Assembly: GCA_026008535.1 (NCBI GenBank)
Contig: BRKX01000009.1
Span: forward strand, 31,438,501 to 31,502,500
Length of the DNA stretch: 64,000 nucleotides
DNA from: Perilla frutescens
Lineage: Eukaryota; Streptophyta; Magnoliopsida; Lamiales; Lamiaceae
Reading direction: 5' to 3'
This document shows, one piece after another, positions 1 through 12,149 of the stretch (the stretch's first letter is position 1; each line of letters begins with the position of its first letter). The notes below the pieces were generated by a model. The model ran no database searches and was not told the origin of the DNA. It saw only the letters and a program-made list of their open reading frames with translations. The translations under genes and the position numbers were made by a program.

Positions 1-187
1 CTAAATTTGAGCAACACTGATCCAATTGTGAGAAACCATGATCTCGATGCTTCTTTAAGCCTTTAAATTGACTTAGACAAGCGACACACTTTGTTAGATT
101 GTTGCTCAAAACCCGGGGGCTGACGCATGTAGATCTCCTCTTGTAAATGACCATGAAGGACTGCATTATCAACATCAAGATGCAATA
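1..187 (-). pseudogene. Copia reverse transcriptase, downstream part of element H
   Basis: The minus strand encodes the RT motif [16 protein letters not shown] followed by [10 protein letters not shown], the palm region around the first catalytic aspartate of Ty1/copia RT. It is the direct continuation of the RT fragment ending near 2839. Removing 193-2833 and one TATTC copy makes the two parts contiguous in frame, except that one codon at the junction is a TAG where this family normally has tryptophan. Another stop follows about 20 codons after PPGFE. The fragment leaves the window at base 1. Confidence 0.9.
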
Positions 188-192
188 TATTC
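188..192. repeat. Target site duplication TATTC (left copy; right copy 2834-2838)
   Basis: TATTC directly precedes TGTTAGGAATGG at 193 and directly follows TTCTAACA ending at 2833. The 5-bp perfect duplication at TG...CA ends fixes the limits of the inserted LTR. Confidence 0.93.
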
Positions 193-330
193 TGTTAGGA
201 ATGGTGCTACATCAGATGTTATCAACATTGTTGATAACAATGTCCTCAATGTTATACACAGTGTGTAACACCATTCCGACAACATTGACCGAAACATTAC
301 GTATAGTAATCTTATCCTTTCCTGGTTTTT

Positions 331-1790
331 AGGATTAATTCTCTTTGAATTAATCTGATTAATTTGTCTATCTTAATTAAATATATCCACGAGATTTAAA
401 TTTAAAATAGTGGATATAGATGGTTAAGATAGTGAATAAACTTAATTTTGAAATGGTCAAAATTAGTTCCGACTTTTAAGGAACCACTATTTTCTATCCC
501 TACTTTGTCTAACCGCCTTGCAGGTATTGAATGTGGGAAGACTGTTATAGCTCCCTTAATATTGCAGATTGTGTGAGAGTGGTTAGCTGGTAACGGTTGC
601 AAAAGATGTAACATGGAACTCAATGCTGCATCTAATGTTGTTCCGTCTTTTCCGTAACATCAGTCTGTTCCAGGCTGATAATCTTTTCATTTCATGATTT
701 TTAGAATCAATTTATTTTAAATTGATTTGATTATTTTGTGATTTTTATCACTGATTACTTCCATGATTTTACGGATAATTTAGTGGGTGAAAACATGTTT
801 AAATCATGGATTAATACTAACTTTGAATCAGTCAAAGTTGGTTCCTATTTTTCAGGAACCATGATGTTCTCTCTGTCTTTGAATAACTGTCATAGGTAGT
901 GGAGCAGCTATCCGAAGTTGAAGAAAGTGTGACAAGAGGGGATGATCTGGAGAGCAGTTACCTTTAGACCATTACTGTTGAGAATGATGTGTTCCAGATG
1001 ATGTTATCACTCTGATTGATAATATCGAAGTCAATGTTATATCGAATGTGTTCCATCATTCTCGTGACATCGAGTACAACTCTCTGGAAGTTAATCTTAT
1101 TCCTCATCTATATTTTCGGTTTAATTAGTTATAATTAATCTGATGTATTATTGAATCTTATCTCTTTATTATTCCCATGTTTCTAGTTGATTTATTCTGA
1201 AGGGATAAAGAGATAAGCTTCAAACTTTTAGGGTTTTGACTTTGTCAAAACAGTTCCTAATTTTAAGGAACATTTCTCCACTACCTTTGGGTTCTAACGT
1301 GTGTCTGTAGCTTGAAGACTTTCTTGGCAGTTATAAGAGTAGTGGTGAGTGGATTCCATAATGTGAAGACGTGTTACAGTGAGTGTTGCACGTAACATCG
1401 ACTTCAACATCAATCGGTGGACCTAAAGTTTAATCTTGTTATTTTATATTTTTTAGGATTAATTTATTTTAAATTAATCTGATTATTTTGTGATTTATAT
1501 CACATTTTATTTTCCACATATTTAGGGATTTATTGGTTAAATAATTCTGGATTAAATCGTGGATGATGTTTGATTTTGACTTGTTCAAAATCTGTTCCGG
1601 ATTTATAGGGACGTGATGTTCCCACTCTCTCTTGGACACTAACTGTTGCAGGTGAACGTGGGTCACTGGAGTAACTGTCAATATTACACGATGTTGAAGA
1701 ACGTGTGCTCCGCAATGCAGAAAGCAGTTATTCAAGTCCACTACAGCAATGGGAAGTGGAATGCGGTTGATTCAAGGCCACACCTCTTGT
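331..1790 (+). repeat. Four degenerate tandem units (~340-410 bp) in the U3 of the solo LTR
   Basis: Four units start at about 331, 703, 1117 and 1455. Each runs: an AGGATTAATT...TTAATCTGATT-type block, a TTTGTGATTT..TATCAC-type block, a GACTTTG.TCAAAA-type block, then a short palindrome of the form GTTCC(N8-9)GGAAC. That palindrome recurs in all four, for example GTTCCTAATTTTAAGGAAC in the third. Each unit then ends with an AACTGT..CAGGT-like stretch. Units are diverged but collinear. Confidence 0.75.
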
Positions 1791-1826
1791 GATCATGGAG
1801 CAACTGCTGAAACAAGATAGGAGGAG

Positions 1827-1834
1827 TATTTAAG
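1827..1834 (+). promoter_or_regulatory. TATA-like box of the solo LTR
   Basis: TATTTAAG lies just after the tandem U3 units and before a region with degenerate duplicated words (GAGTGA..CGAGGA and CAAGGGAGT.AACCGAGA at about 2090-2155 and 2420-2480) that would be R-U5. It is the best core-promoter candidate in this LTR. Confidence 0.45.
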
Positions 1835-2838
1835 GTCTCCTTAGACCTTGAAATCATTTACCCAACCTGAGATGTGCTGCTATGAAAAATTCAGAGAGAT
1901 CGAAGGTTGAGTCCAGTGTCTGCTGGAACTCGTCTACATTCACATCGACATCTCCCTTATTGTCTAAATCAACAAAGGCCTGTCTCCTTATTGTGTTTGT
2001 AAGGTATAGATTAGATTGAATGTTGTGAGTTCTTCCAGTAGACATTGTTTATCTACCTAAGTGCTAGGTAGTGATTTTTACAGAGGTTGTCTAAGTGAGT
2101 GAAGCGAGGACAATTTCTATTATTTTCATAGTGATTATTCAAGGGAGTTAACCGAGAATTATCTCTATGTTGTTTTATCTTTGATGCAAGCAGGTTATCA
2201 CCGTGGTTTGTGAGAAGCTCTGAACCTTGCATCTAGTGTCGTCTCGAAGATCCAAGACATCCTCCCCGACATCTGCCTAGCGTCCCAATCAGCTGGAGAC
2301 TTTCATTCCAGTTGTGTGTGTAGGTTAGATAGTCAACTTTGAGAGTCTAGGATTTAGAGTGACTTGTTGTAATCTATCTAAGTGTGTAGATAGGTTTGTT
2401 TTGAGTGATTATTCGAGTGAGTAAAGCTAGGATAGTCCTCTGTATGTTTTATGCAGTGTTCTCAAGGGAGTGAACCGAGACAACATCAATATTGTTATTT
2501 TTATCACTTGTGATAGTGAATTTCGCCCTGAGGCAATCACATACCGAAAGTGTGTGATTTAAAACTATCTTTCGTGCAAGTTTCTTTAAATTTTCACTGC
2601 GTGTTGAAGGCATAGTGGTTAACACTGGCTTCAACATCAACTCTATTATTTGCACGTTAACATTTTACACAAGCTATTTTTTACTTGTGTTTTAAATTTA
2701 TTTCTGTGCAAACTGTTCTATAAATTTCCTGTGACAATGTTGTTGATAAAGTCAGTAACACTGACTACAACATTGTGTATAACTTTGCACGTGATTTTGT
2801 TTTTCACAGTATTTGAAGCAATAAATTCTAACATATTC

Positions 2839-5805
2839 TATCTGCGACAAGTGGCTAAATTCAAAATAATGCGAATAGTGGTCGGCTTAACAACTGGACT
2901 GAATGTGTCTGTGAAATCAAATCCAGGTTTTTGAGAAAACCCTTGAGCAACTAGACGAGCCTTGTGTTGAGAAATCGAGCCATCAACATGATGTTTAGGT
3001 TTGAATACCCATTTACAACCAATGAGATTTTTTCCAAGAGGAAGATCAGTAAGAGACCAAGTATTATTTTGAAGCAATGCATTATACTCATCCTGCATAG
3101 CTTTTTCCACACATCACATTCTAATGCACCTGCAACTGAAGTAGGCTCAACATCATTAGTGGCAGCAATATGAAGAGCTTTAGGCTTAAAAATCCCAGCT
3201 TTAGCACGTGTCATCATATGGTGACGATTTTTAGGAGATGAATGCAAAGTGGCATGGTCAGAGTTACTGGGAAGCTCACGTGGAGAAGAAGAAATAAGAA
3301 CAGATGGTGGTGATGAAGATGTGGCTGAAGGAACAAATGAATTAATATGTGATGGAGTAGAAGGATTAGAGGAAGGAAGTGGAGACGGAGAAGGAATAAG
3401 AAAATGAGAAAAAATTGGAGAAGACACGACAACCGAATGTGTAAGATTAGAAGTAGAAAATGGAAAAATTGTTTCATCAAATAAAACATCTCGTGATATA
3501 ACAGTTTTTCCACTTGGTAAAAGTATTTTGTAACCTTTATGAAAAGTGTTGAATCCAAGAAAAACACAATGGGAGGACCGAAACTGGAGCTTATGTCGAT
3601 TGTATGGGCGAAGAAGAGGATAAGCTAAGCAGCCGAAAACTCAAAAATTAGAGTAGTCAGGTTTTTGACCGTATAACTTTTCTAATGGACTAAATGGATG
3701 AATAGATTTAGCAGGTAGATAATTAATGATATGGACAGCGGTTACGAAGGCGTCATCCTAGAATTGTGTAGGCAAGAAAGATTGAGAAAGCAAAGAAAGA
3801 CCCATTTCAACAATATGACGATGTTTGTGTTCATCTAAACCATTTTGTTGAGGCGTATAAGGACAATAAACCTTATAAATAATCCCATGCTCATGAAGAA
3901 AATTGGATAATCCTCGATACTCACCTCTCTAATCACTTTGAAGGCATTTCAATTTAAGGTTAAATTGATTCTCTACCATGACTTTAAAGTGTTTAAAGAC
4001 TTCGTAGACATCAGACTTCGCCTTAAGAAGATACATCCAGGTAAATTGAAAATGATGATCAATAAAAGTGATATAGTAATTGTAACCGTTAGACGAGATA
4101 ATGGGAGAAGGCCCCCAAAGATCACTATGAATTAATTCAAAAGGTTTATTGTACTCAGAAATAGAGGCAGAATATGTCATACGATGAATTTTAGAGACAG
4201 AACACGGATAACACAAAAATTAGAGTTCTTAGAATTGAAATGAATATTACAGTGTCTTAAGGCTTTGGCAACAACATCAAAAGAGGCATGCCCCATACGT
4301 TTGTGCCAAAGTTCAATACTTTGATTGTCTAAGGTAGCTGTGAAAGAGGAAACAACATTGCTGAAAAGAGTCGGGACAACTGGACAAGCGAGAGAGGACT
4401 GAATCTTGTGAAGATTGAACTGGTATAACCCATCCTTAAGAGTACCCGTGAGGAAAATTTTCTTGGTTACCTGATCTTTCACAAAACAAAAGGAGGGGTG
4501 AAATTCAAAATAAACATTGTTATCTCGAGCAAATTGCGAAATGCTAAGAAGGTTTTTAGTAATCAAACGTACATGCAAAAGATTATGAAGATTAAAAATA
4601 CGGCTGCTAGAAGAAGATTTAAAGGACGATGTACTAATGTGGGCTATATCAACACCCTGACCATTAACCATTTGCAAACGGTTACCTCCATGATAATCAA
4701 CTTCCGTGTTCAAGTTAGAGAGATCATTTGACACGTGATTCGTAGCTCCTGAATCTGGATACCAAGTGTTGGTATTGTTAGATATTGGAGGAACAGATGA
4801 AGAAGATAGGTATTATGCCATATTCAGCGCTGGATTCTGATAGTTGTGCTCTGGCGGTTGCTGCTGTGTTGTTGTTCGTTCCCATAAGATTGATCATAAC
4901 GATGCCAACACTGATCAGTTGTATGGCCCGAAACACCACAAACTTGATAAATAGGTTTATTATTTCCTCCTCTGGAATAACCACGACCTCTGAAATTACC
5001 TCGATTGTTGTTATTTCTACCTCGGTTGTTGTTGAAATAACCTCCTCTTTCTCGTCCATTATACCTATTGTTATTGGAGTGAGGCGCTTGAGATACTTGA
5101 TGAGCTGAAGGTTGTGATCCTTTATTGTTAATAGAGGAAATACAAGCAGTTTCCAAGCGGGCTTCAAACTGAGAAGCAAAGCATACACATCTTGTAGATA
5201 TCACGAATCAGTGTGAGTCGTGATTATAACCATGACGGGATCATATTCATTGCCCAATCCGGAGAGAATATGCAGAATTTGGTCATCGTCATCTACACGA
5301 TGTCCAGCAGAACCTAAAAGATCACAACACATTTTGATCTTTCCTAAATAATCACGCATAGATAGACCATCTTTCTTTAAGGTTTAAAGTTGCAGTTTGT
5401 ACTGCATGAGTTTTGCTTTGGATTGACTAGTGAAATTCACTTCGAGAGCTTTCCAAATATCACTCATCGAAGATAGTCCTACAATAATAATCATCACATC
5501 TTCAGTTAACGAAGATTGTATCCATGCTAATAGCAGTTGATTTTGACGATTCCAGATCTTAAAATCTGGATTGAGTTTCCGCTCCTTGGTCTTGTCATCT
5601 AAGAGGAATTGAGGTGGTTGTGACTTATCTCCTTCTAAATGATGTTCAAGGCCGTAGCCCCGGACATTCGCCAATGCTTGTTGATGCCATATGAGATAGT
5701 TGGTTGCTGAAAGTTTGATAGAAATCGGACAATTTTGGGATGAATCGGATTCATGTTTAACTCACTCAAAGTTTGAGTATTGGAAGAATTTGAAGTATTT
5801 CCCAT
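2839..5805 (-). pseudogene. Copia gag-pol of element H (gag, protease, integrase, RT start)
   Basis: Translation starts at the ATG at 5805 (reverse strand) with MGNTSNSSNTQ. A one-base shift follows, and the gag resumes with NYLIWHQQALANVRGYG. An Arg/Asn/Gly-rich stretch precedes a zinc knuckle near 4900 whose first cysteine is replaced by tyrosine (YQVCGVSGHTTDQC). The protease motif WYPDSGATNH is at about 4740-4765. The GAG-pre-integrase motif ELWHKRMGH (about 4290) precedes the integrase core with HSDLWGP, an LQSD that runs straight into a stop at about 3930, and PQQNGLDE. RT begins with [10 protein letters not shown] and GCKWVFKPK and stops at the solo-LTR insertion. Internal stops (about 3930, 3760, 3640 and others) make it non-functional. 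Confidence 0.9.
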
Positions 5806-5870
5806 GGCGAGAAAAATACAAAAAAAAAAAAACAGAGAAGGTGAATATCAGAGGCAGGTATTAAATACCC

Positions 5871-5882
5871 GCTCTGATACCA
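5871..5882 (-). other. Primer binding site (initiator tRNA-Met type) of element H
   Basis: The minus strand reads TGGTATCAGAGC immediately after the LTR end CTATCA. This is the standard plant copia PBS complementary to the 3' end of initiator tRNA-Met. Confidence 0.92.
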
Positions 5883-6154
5883 TGATAGAAAACTAAATAA
5901 ACCATAGTTGAAACGTGAGACAATTGAGAACTCCATGAGAATTATATTTTTGTATTTTTATCTATCATCTCACTTACAATATGTGACTGTATATATACAC
6001 GCATCAGTAGATGCTTGATGAACAAGCCAATGATTTACATAAAAATGTAAGATAAGAATAAGGAAACAAATTCTATCTATCTCTGCGTGTCATCCATATC
6101 TCGTAATCTCTTGATATTAATGTTGTGCATGTGTATCTCTAACAATCTCTAACA
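5883..6154 (-). repeat. 5' LTR of copia element H, 272 bp
   Basis: On the minus strand it runs from TGTTAGAGATTG to TTTCTATCA, bordered internally by the PBS. A TATA box (GTATATATAC, about 5988-5999) sits mid-LTR. The partner LTR is outside the window, so identity and the target duplication cannot be checked; the outer end at 6154 rests on the TG..CA rule only. Confidence 0.75.
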
Positions 6155-8575
6155 CTTCGCAACAAGTATTGCAAAAATTGAAAGTATTTGAATTCCATAA
6201 ACATATATGATCCTTAATCTGATAGCAACCAACAACAATTAAATTCATGGGATTTAGACCTTTATCCAAGAACATTAAACATACAATCTCATAACTAACT
6301 GGAACCATTAAAATTACCACTACATCACTAGTTTCTCACAGCAACAAAGGGAATTTTAGAACATAATTTTGGAACCCTATTACTAAAAAAGAATAGCTCC
6401 AACAAAAAATCAACCAACGAACATTATAACTATCTGGAAATATCAACATTTGTCAGTTCACCACTAGTTTCTTATAGCAACAAAGGGGATTTTAGAACAT
6501 AATTTTGGAACCTATTACTAAAAAAACAAAGCAACTCCAACAAAAAATCAATCAATAAAATGCAAGAAATAAAAAGCAGCATCATAATACTTCAATAGTA
6601 AGGCAATCGAGCACGATTGCGAAGTAAACCAGAGCGCCGGTTTTGACCCACTGAGAAATGCAGCACTTCTTCAAAGAACGATGAAGGTCTTCTTCAAATT
6701 GATTGGAAATTTGATACGATGACATCGAAGGCTAGTAGTGGCGATGGTGATGGCACAAATTTGTTGTGGTGGCAGTGACAACAAAGCTCTTGCAGCGATG
6801 GCGGGGGGTTACAGCAGTGGAAATTTAGGAGAAACGTGTATGATTTGTGTGTGTGTTTTTAATTTATAGTTTAGTGAAATTGGGTGGGGCGGGTTGGGCA
6901 GGTTTGGGTCTTATTTGACCAATCTAACGTAATAGATCCGTTAGACTATCTCATACAAGTATTTGTCATTAATAAAGAATTCGTTCTTTTTTCTTTCTCA
7001 ATAGAACACAGTCATTGGTGTTCATATTCACTTAAAAGGTGCAACATCGATATGATTTACAATTAGGATTCTATCACAAACATTTGATTTGGAAACAGTT
7101 CCATAATAATATATTTAGAATTAGATTCATTTCCAAGGTAAATTTTAAAAGAAAAAAATCATAATCACAAATTTATTAAAATTAGGACAAATAACACAAT
7201 GATATCTACATTTTGGGCTTTTTTTTAAATAACCCATATGAAAATTATTAACATAAAGGTACCCATGTTTTCAAAAAATTTGCAAACCTCATATTATTCG
7301 GTGTTTTAATTATTGTGTCAATACACAAGTGTACAAGTTTATTGTAGTTAAGATGAAACCAGGTTTGAATTGGTTTAAAACTAAATTAAACAAGAAAAAA
7401 AAAGACAAATAAAATGCAATGAACAAATGAGTTATGTAATTTATGAAATAAATACTTTAGGGGTTGGTATGCTTTGGTTATTTAACACAAAATTTGATTA
7501 TATTGGATATTGGATTCCCAATTTGAGTTTATTAAGGTGATCATTAATTTATTCTAAATCTCATCTCGAATCATTTAGAATGTGAGGCACAAACTTAGGA
7601 TTATTGTTTACATTTAATGCCTAATGTGTACCTACTAAAAATCTAAAAAATCTAAAGCCTTAACAACTACCTCAAATTTGTTGATAATTGTCATTCGAGT
7701 ACTTAGGTTCCTATATTGAACCCCATCTCTCAAATTATGAATTAATACACATATAAAATCGTAATTTTCAATAATGAATTAGTCAATACTAATCAACATT
7801 AAACAACACACATTCAAAAAAAAAAACTCAAAACATAAACAATAATGACGTGTGTATTTATAGTGGAAAATGAAGATGAGATTAAAATAAATCAAAAATG
7901 GGAAAATCTCGACCAAAATCCAGAAATCAGTGAGAGGGGCGTGAGCGAGGGAAAGGTTAGAAAAACACTGGGTGAGTAACGACCAAGACTGGTTGCACCT
8001 TAGAGTCGCGCCCAACCCGATCACTGTGGGGACGAAGATGGTGGGCATTGGGTTGCTGGGCTTGAGTCGCATTGTGGAGTGGCTGAGCTCTGGGAGCAAC
8101 AAACTCGGTCGTGGTTGTGAGTAATAAACCATAATTGAGATAGAATAAATTATATATATTTGAAATGTGTAATCAAGAGATGAAGAAATCCTAATTGTGA
8201 TAAATATATCACAAATCATAATTAGAATGTAATAAATAAATCTCTATTGAGATGAATAAAATATAAATGTGATAAATAAATCCTAACTGATATTTAATAA
8301 AAGTTAGACTTGGAAGTAATACTTTTTCACGATTTTTTCTTTCTTTTCCAGGGGATGGGTCGGGCCAATCGTGAGCGGAACCCGCCTATTTGACCGAAAG
8401 AAGTTCGGGAGACCGCGTACCTAAGTTTTTGCGCAGAATGTCATGATGATATAATGAAAACAAAATAAAAAACAAATAGAACGTCACTACCCTCATTTGT
8501 TAAACCCCTTTAAACCCTACACACGAACACGAACACAGAACAAGGGAAAATTAAAGCTTGAATTGCGATTCAACA
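6155..8575. other. Intergenic region between element H and the RRF gene
   Basis: No supported gene. It holds a 136-bp direct duplication (6323-6560), a GC-richer stretch at 6600-6830 that looks like an old exon or leader on the minus strand but matches nothing I recognise, and a minus-strand TATA-like box (TATAAATAC, about 7855-7865) downstream of a GC-rich, open minus-strand stretch (7900-8140), also unrecognised. AT-rich words such as GTGATAAATAAATC recur at 8150-8300. The RRF promoter must lie in the last few hundred bases; I see no convincing TATA box there. Confidence 0.6.
6323..6560. repeat. Direct duplication, period ~136 bp
   Basis: The stretch CACTAGTTTCT.A.AGCAACAAAGGG.ATTTTAGAACATAATTTTGG occurs at about 6325 and again at about 6461. 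It is followed both times by an ATTACTAAAAAA and CTCCAACAAAAAATCAA.CAA segment. The copies are highly similar with small indels. No coding potential seen. Confidence 0.8.
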
Positions 8576-11362
8576 ATGGCGATCTCCCTTAGACGAGCAC
8601 TCCTTTTTTCTAGAATCCTCTCTTCCTCTATTCGAACCGCATCTTTCCGCTCAGGACCGACCTTCTCGTACTTCAACTCCTCCTGTTTCGACAGTTCCCA
8701 TGGATCTGTTGTTGTCGATCGATTTTTGAGTTCTCGAGCGACGGATTTTTATCAATTTACTTCTCAGAGAGGATTCGCCAAAGCAAGGAAACAAAAAATC
8801 AGTAAGCTTTATTTCTCTCAATTCACCCTCTCTCTCTTTTCCTCTGGATTACAATATGCATTGTTTGTTTAGCTTGATGATTTTATTTCAATCCATGGTT
8901 TTTAATCGATTAATGTTTTATTCCCCTTTTCCAGTTAATTTGAAATCATTTGGCATACTAGATTTTAGGTTGTAAAGAGAAAAGTAGGACTCGCATTTTA
9001 TTAAGAATGTTTTTTGCCCTATAATATGTAATATACATTTCGTTAAGTATCATCTTACTATTTTCTCACCGTAAATCAGTTAAAAAAGGAAAAAAAGATA
9101 GATTTTTTACAGCAGAATCATTTAATTCAATCTCTCAGTAACTTGAGTTCTTTCACATAAGTATATCTAATGATTGACATTTTTTGAGGTTATAAATATC
9201 TCTCTTTGGAAGTATTTTTGGATTTAAGCTAATGCTTTATTGTTTTTATATTCTAGAGGAAGAGAAGGCTGATGAGGAAGAGGAGGTAGAGGAAGAGGAA
9301 GAGGAAGAGGAGGCCGGAGATGATGAGGATGAGGAAATCGTTGACTTAGGGGCCTCTGTCAAAGCTACCACTGTCTCACAGATGAACGCAGCAGTTGAAG
9401 CGTTATCACGTGAATTGGCCAAATTGCGTACTGGGAGAGCATCAGCAGGTGTGTAAAAAATATCCTATGCATTCATTTATTGGTTTTCTGTGCAATGCAT
9501 GATAATTTTGCAAAATACTTTTCAGGGATGCTTGACCACATTATGGTTGAACATTACGGTGTTAAGACCCCCCTTAACAGAATGGCTGTTGTCTCAGTGT
9601 TGGACCCGAAGACGCTCTCTGTTTCTCCTTTTGATTCTAATGTAATGTGATTATACTTTGATCAGATATATAGCTCTACTGTTTCCTTTTCCACACCTAA
9701 TTATTCTGTTCAGATGAATAGATATACTTGTTATCACCACAACTCTTAATTATATCTACTTAATATTATATTGATCCGTATGTCATTGTGACGTGTGTTT
9801 GTAAGACATGCTATTCTTGCGATGATTCTTCTAGTACTTGAAACAGAAATTAATCGCAAGTGTCCAGTACACACTTTTACTTGGCTTCTATGATAAGCAA
9901 GTCTAAGTATGAATTCATGATCATTTTATTTCAACTATCTTTGAGTAACATAACATTTTTGTAATTGCTTTGGAAGTATTACCCCAATGAAGTGATTGAC
10001 TTTTACAGGCCCTGAAGGAGATGGAGAAAGCCATCATCTCATCTCCGCTCGGCTTAAATCCCCAGGCTGACAGCCAACGCTTGATTGTACCTATACCCCC
10101 GTAAGGATTTATTGTCTTTTTCTCCTTTTGATATAAATGCTTTCTGTTTGTTTGTAGGAATGAGATTATCTCAGCCTAGTGGTTGCAATTGTACATGAAA
10201 CAAAATCCTGGATTATTCTTCTAATATATAGGACTGCCTTCACTTATAACATTAAAATATAAACTTGCCTCTTTGAGTGAAACCATTGGCTACTGTAGCC
10301 TCCTTGCTTGGTAAATTATCAGTCTCCCATATGTAACTAAGGTTCTTTAACTTGTGTCAATTTACTGATTGTTTGGTGCTTACAATGGGCAGATTGACCA
10401 AAGAGCACATGCAAGTAAGTCTGAATTACTTCCTATAAGGACATTCATTTGCTCTCAACAAGCACCCAGTATTCGATTCGAATGAAGTAACTGACATTAT
10501 TGTAAAAAAATGTCTCTTCCAGGCTGTATGTAAAGTGGTTGTAAAATCATCTGAAGATGTGAAAAAAAGCATTAGAAGAGCACGCCAAAAGGTATTAATG
10601 AAACTTATCATGTTTTCATTGAATTTCGTTTGAGTTTTAGTTTATTGTGGAGGTTTGATATCCTGCGGAGCTGCCTTACTGTGATTATCAAGTGTTTTGT
10701 GTGTCAAATCGTGGAACTTTTTCTATGAACTGGGTTATGATGAGCTACATTGAGAGAGCTGCATGCGTTCTTTTTTATAACTTTGTGCACAGAACTTATG
10801 ATACTTATGAAACATATTGCATTAACTGGGATATGGTTGAGATACATTGAGAGAGTTGCATGGATTCTCTTGCATTCTCGTGGGAAAAAATAGAATATAA
10901 CTCTCGTAAGGATTTCCAGAAAGATTATTGCCTTTTCCTTTTGCTGCTGATCATTCTTACCAGAAGTTGCTCTTCTGGGTTCTAGATGATTTGCAGAACT
11001 TGTGAGATCTTGTACACTGGCGCACAATATAATTTTGCAATTAAATTTTTGCCTGCTTAATCTTTTAAAAGACAGACTTTGCTTTATAGGCACTGGATAG
11101 AATTAAGAAAGCAGCACCAAAGAAAGCTGGTTCAAGTACAAAGAAGGACAAAGATAAAGCTGGCTCAACAATATCAGAAGATGATGTGAAACGATTGGAG
11201 AAAGAAGTAAGTTGCATGCATAGTTACAACAAAGGTTATCTTGTTAATTCAACTTTTAACTTATTTTTCTGTACTTGCCAGATCGATGACGTGACGAAAA
11301 AGTTCATCAAGTCAGCTGAAGATATGTGCAAGGCCAAGGAAAAGGAGATAAGAGGAGGGTGA
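8576..11362 (+). CDS. RRF: Ribosome recycling factor, organellar (probably mitochondrial), 8 exons, 304 aa
   Basis: RRF works with elongation factor G to split the post-termination ribosome. Exons, all with GT-AG introns: 8576-8801, 9257-9448, 9526-9641, 10009-10100, 10393-10414 (22-nt microexon), 10523-10591, 11090-11206, 11282-11362; the total of 915 nt is one open frame. Residues 1-75 are rich in Arg and Ser and poor in acid, like a mitochondrial presequence ending near SQRGFAK. Residues 77-104 are almost all Glu/Asp. The RRF core follows, with LRTGRAS (132-138), SVLDPKTLSVSPFD, SSPLGLNP, LTKEHMQ, RRARQKALD and VKRLEKE. A Lys/Ser-rich insert (about 243-268) lengthens the linker before the last helix. 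The start ATG is the first in frame after the stretch where coding begins. It resembles plant mitochondrial-type RRF more than the chloroplast form; targeting is inferred. Confidence 0.95.
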
Positions 11363-12149
11363 ATGGCAAGGCATTTTGGTACAGTTATTTCTTGTATGAT
11401 AATTTTTTCACCTTCATTGCCTAAGCTCTCAGTAGATTAGGGAATGCTGAGAAGCTCTCTGAGTTTCTAGTCGATAGATAGACCATTTGATATGATTACA
11501 AATAATAATTCAATAGTATTTCCCAACCCGAGGGACTAGTGAACTAAATTTGAACGAAAATCTTCCACCTCCTATGCAGAATTTCATCAGCTTTTTGTTT
11601 AAATGCACGGGATAGATTGTTGAGGAAACTAGCGCCTTCTTTTATCATCTGTCATTTTGGATTGTTTGAGACTCTGCTATGCTCAAATAGTTCACTTGGA
11701 GCAACATATTAGAACTTGCTGTTTGACATCTTTTATAAATGTGGTTTCTGGCCATGGTCTTTGAGAAGTTTGGGCCGCCTTGGCAAGATGTTTCAAGTAG
11801 TGTAGTAAGTAGTAATTCTACGCGATATGCATAACTAGCGAGGAGATTCTGTCCCTCTATAAAATGGGACAATCTCCTGGCAGATGGTCTGATGGATCCT
11901 TGATTTGTTAGAATTTAGATGCTCTTCATACCTAGATTCAAGTCATACTAATACTTACAATTTAAAAACTAATAATTTTCAGATAAAAACTATTACTTAC
12001 CATCGTAACTAATGGTATTACTTAGTGTAATTACTGATACTTACATTCACTTGGATACGGGTACAGTTTACGGGTCCTGATCCATCTGGCAGTTTGGTGA
12101 TTGAGAATGAGAATGGTGGTCTAGCGATTGAGAATGAAGTTGAAGGATG
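11363..12149. other. 3' flank of the RRF gene, no other gene seen
   Basis: The first few hundred bases should hold the 3' UTR and poly(A) site; AAATAATAATTC near 11500 is a weak candidate signal. Short open frames here have no recognisable product. Confidence 0.5.

Larger units (their letters stand above)
193..2833 (+). mobile_element. Solo LTR, 2641 bp, inserted in the RT of element H
   Basis: The segment starts TGTTAGGA and ends TTCTAACA (imperfect terminal inverted repeat) and is flanked by a 5-bp target duplication. I find no PBS, PPT, coding region or second copy of its own start near its end, so a solo LTR left by LTR-LTR recombination fits best. A TATA-like TATTTAAG at about 1827, with a tandem array upstream, sets the promoter on the plus strand, giving a U3 of about 1.6 kb and an R-U5 of about 1 kb. 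The large size suggests a SIRE-type copia or Tat-type gypsy parent; I cannot decide which. Confidence 0.85.
1..6154 (-). mobile_element. Ty1/copia element H, minus strand, enters from beyond the left edge
   Basis: Reading right to left there is an LTR (5883-6154), an initiator-Met primer binding site, gag, protease, integrase and reverse transcriptase in the copia order. The RT continues past position 1, so RNase H and the 3' LTR lie outside the window. The RT is split by a solo LTR at 193-2833. Several in-frame stops and a gag frameshift show it is an old, dead copy. The short (~272 bp) LTR sets it apart from the large-LTR copia elements elsewhere in the window. Confidence 0.9.

Noticed and set aside
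193..2833. Complete small non-autonomous retrotransposon (TRIM or LARD)
   Set aside because: I find no direct terminal repeat, PBS or PPT inside; the long internal repeats are a four-unit U3 array, so a solo LTR fits better.
4785..5188. Open frames antisense to or in another frame of element H gag (Ile/Thr/Val-rich)
   Set aside because: They are shadows of the Asn/Arg/Gly-rich gag nucleocapsid region on the minus strand.
7779..8219. Minus-strand 146-codon frame upstream of RRF
   Set aside because: No recognisable domain. It is half AT-rich sequence with hydrophobic low-complexity residues, and a TATA-like box lies inside it, so it is more likely non-coding.
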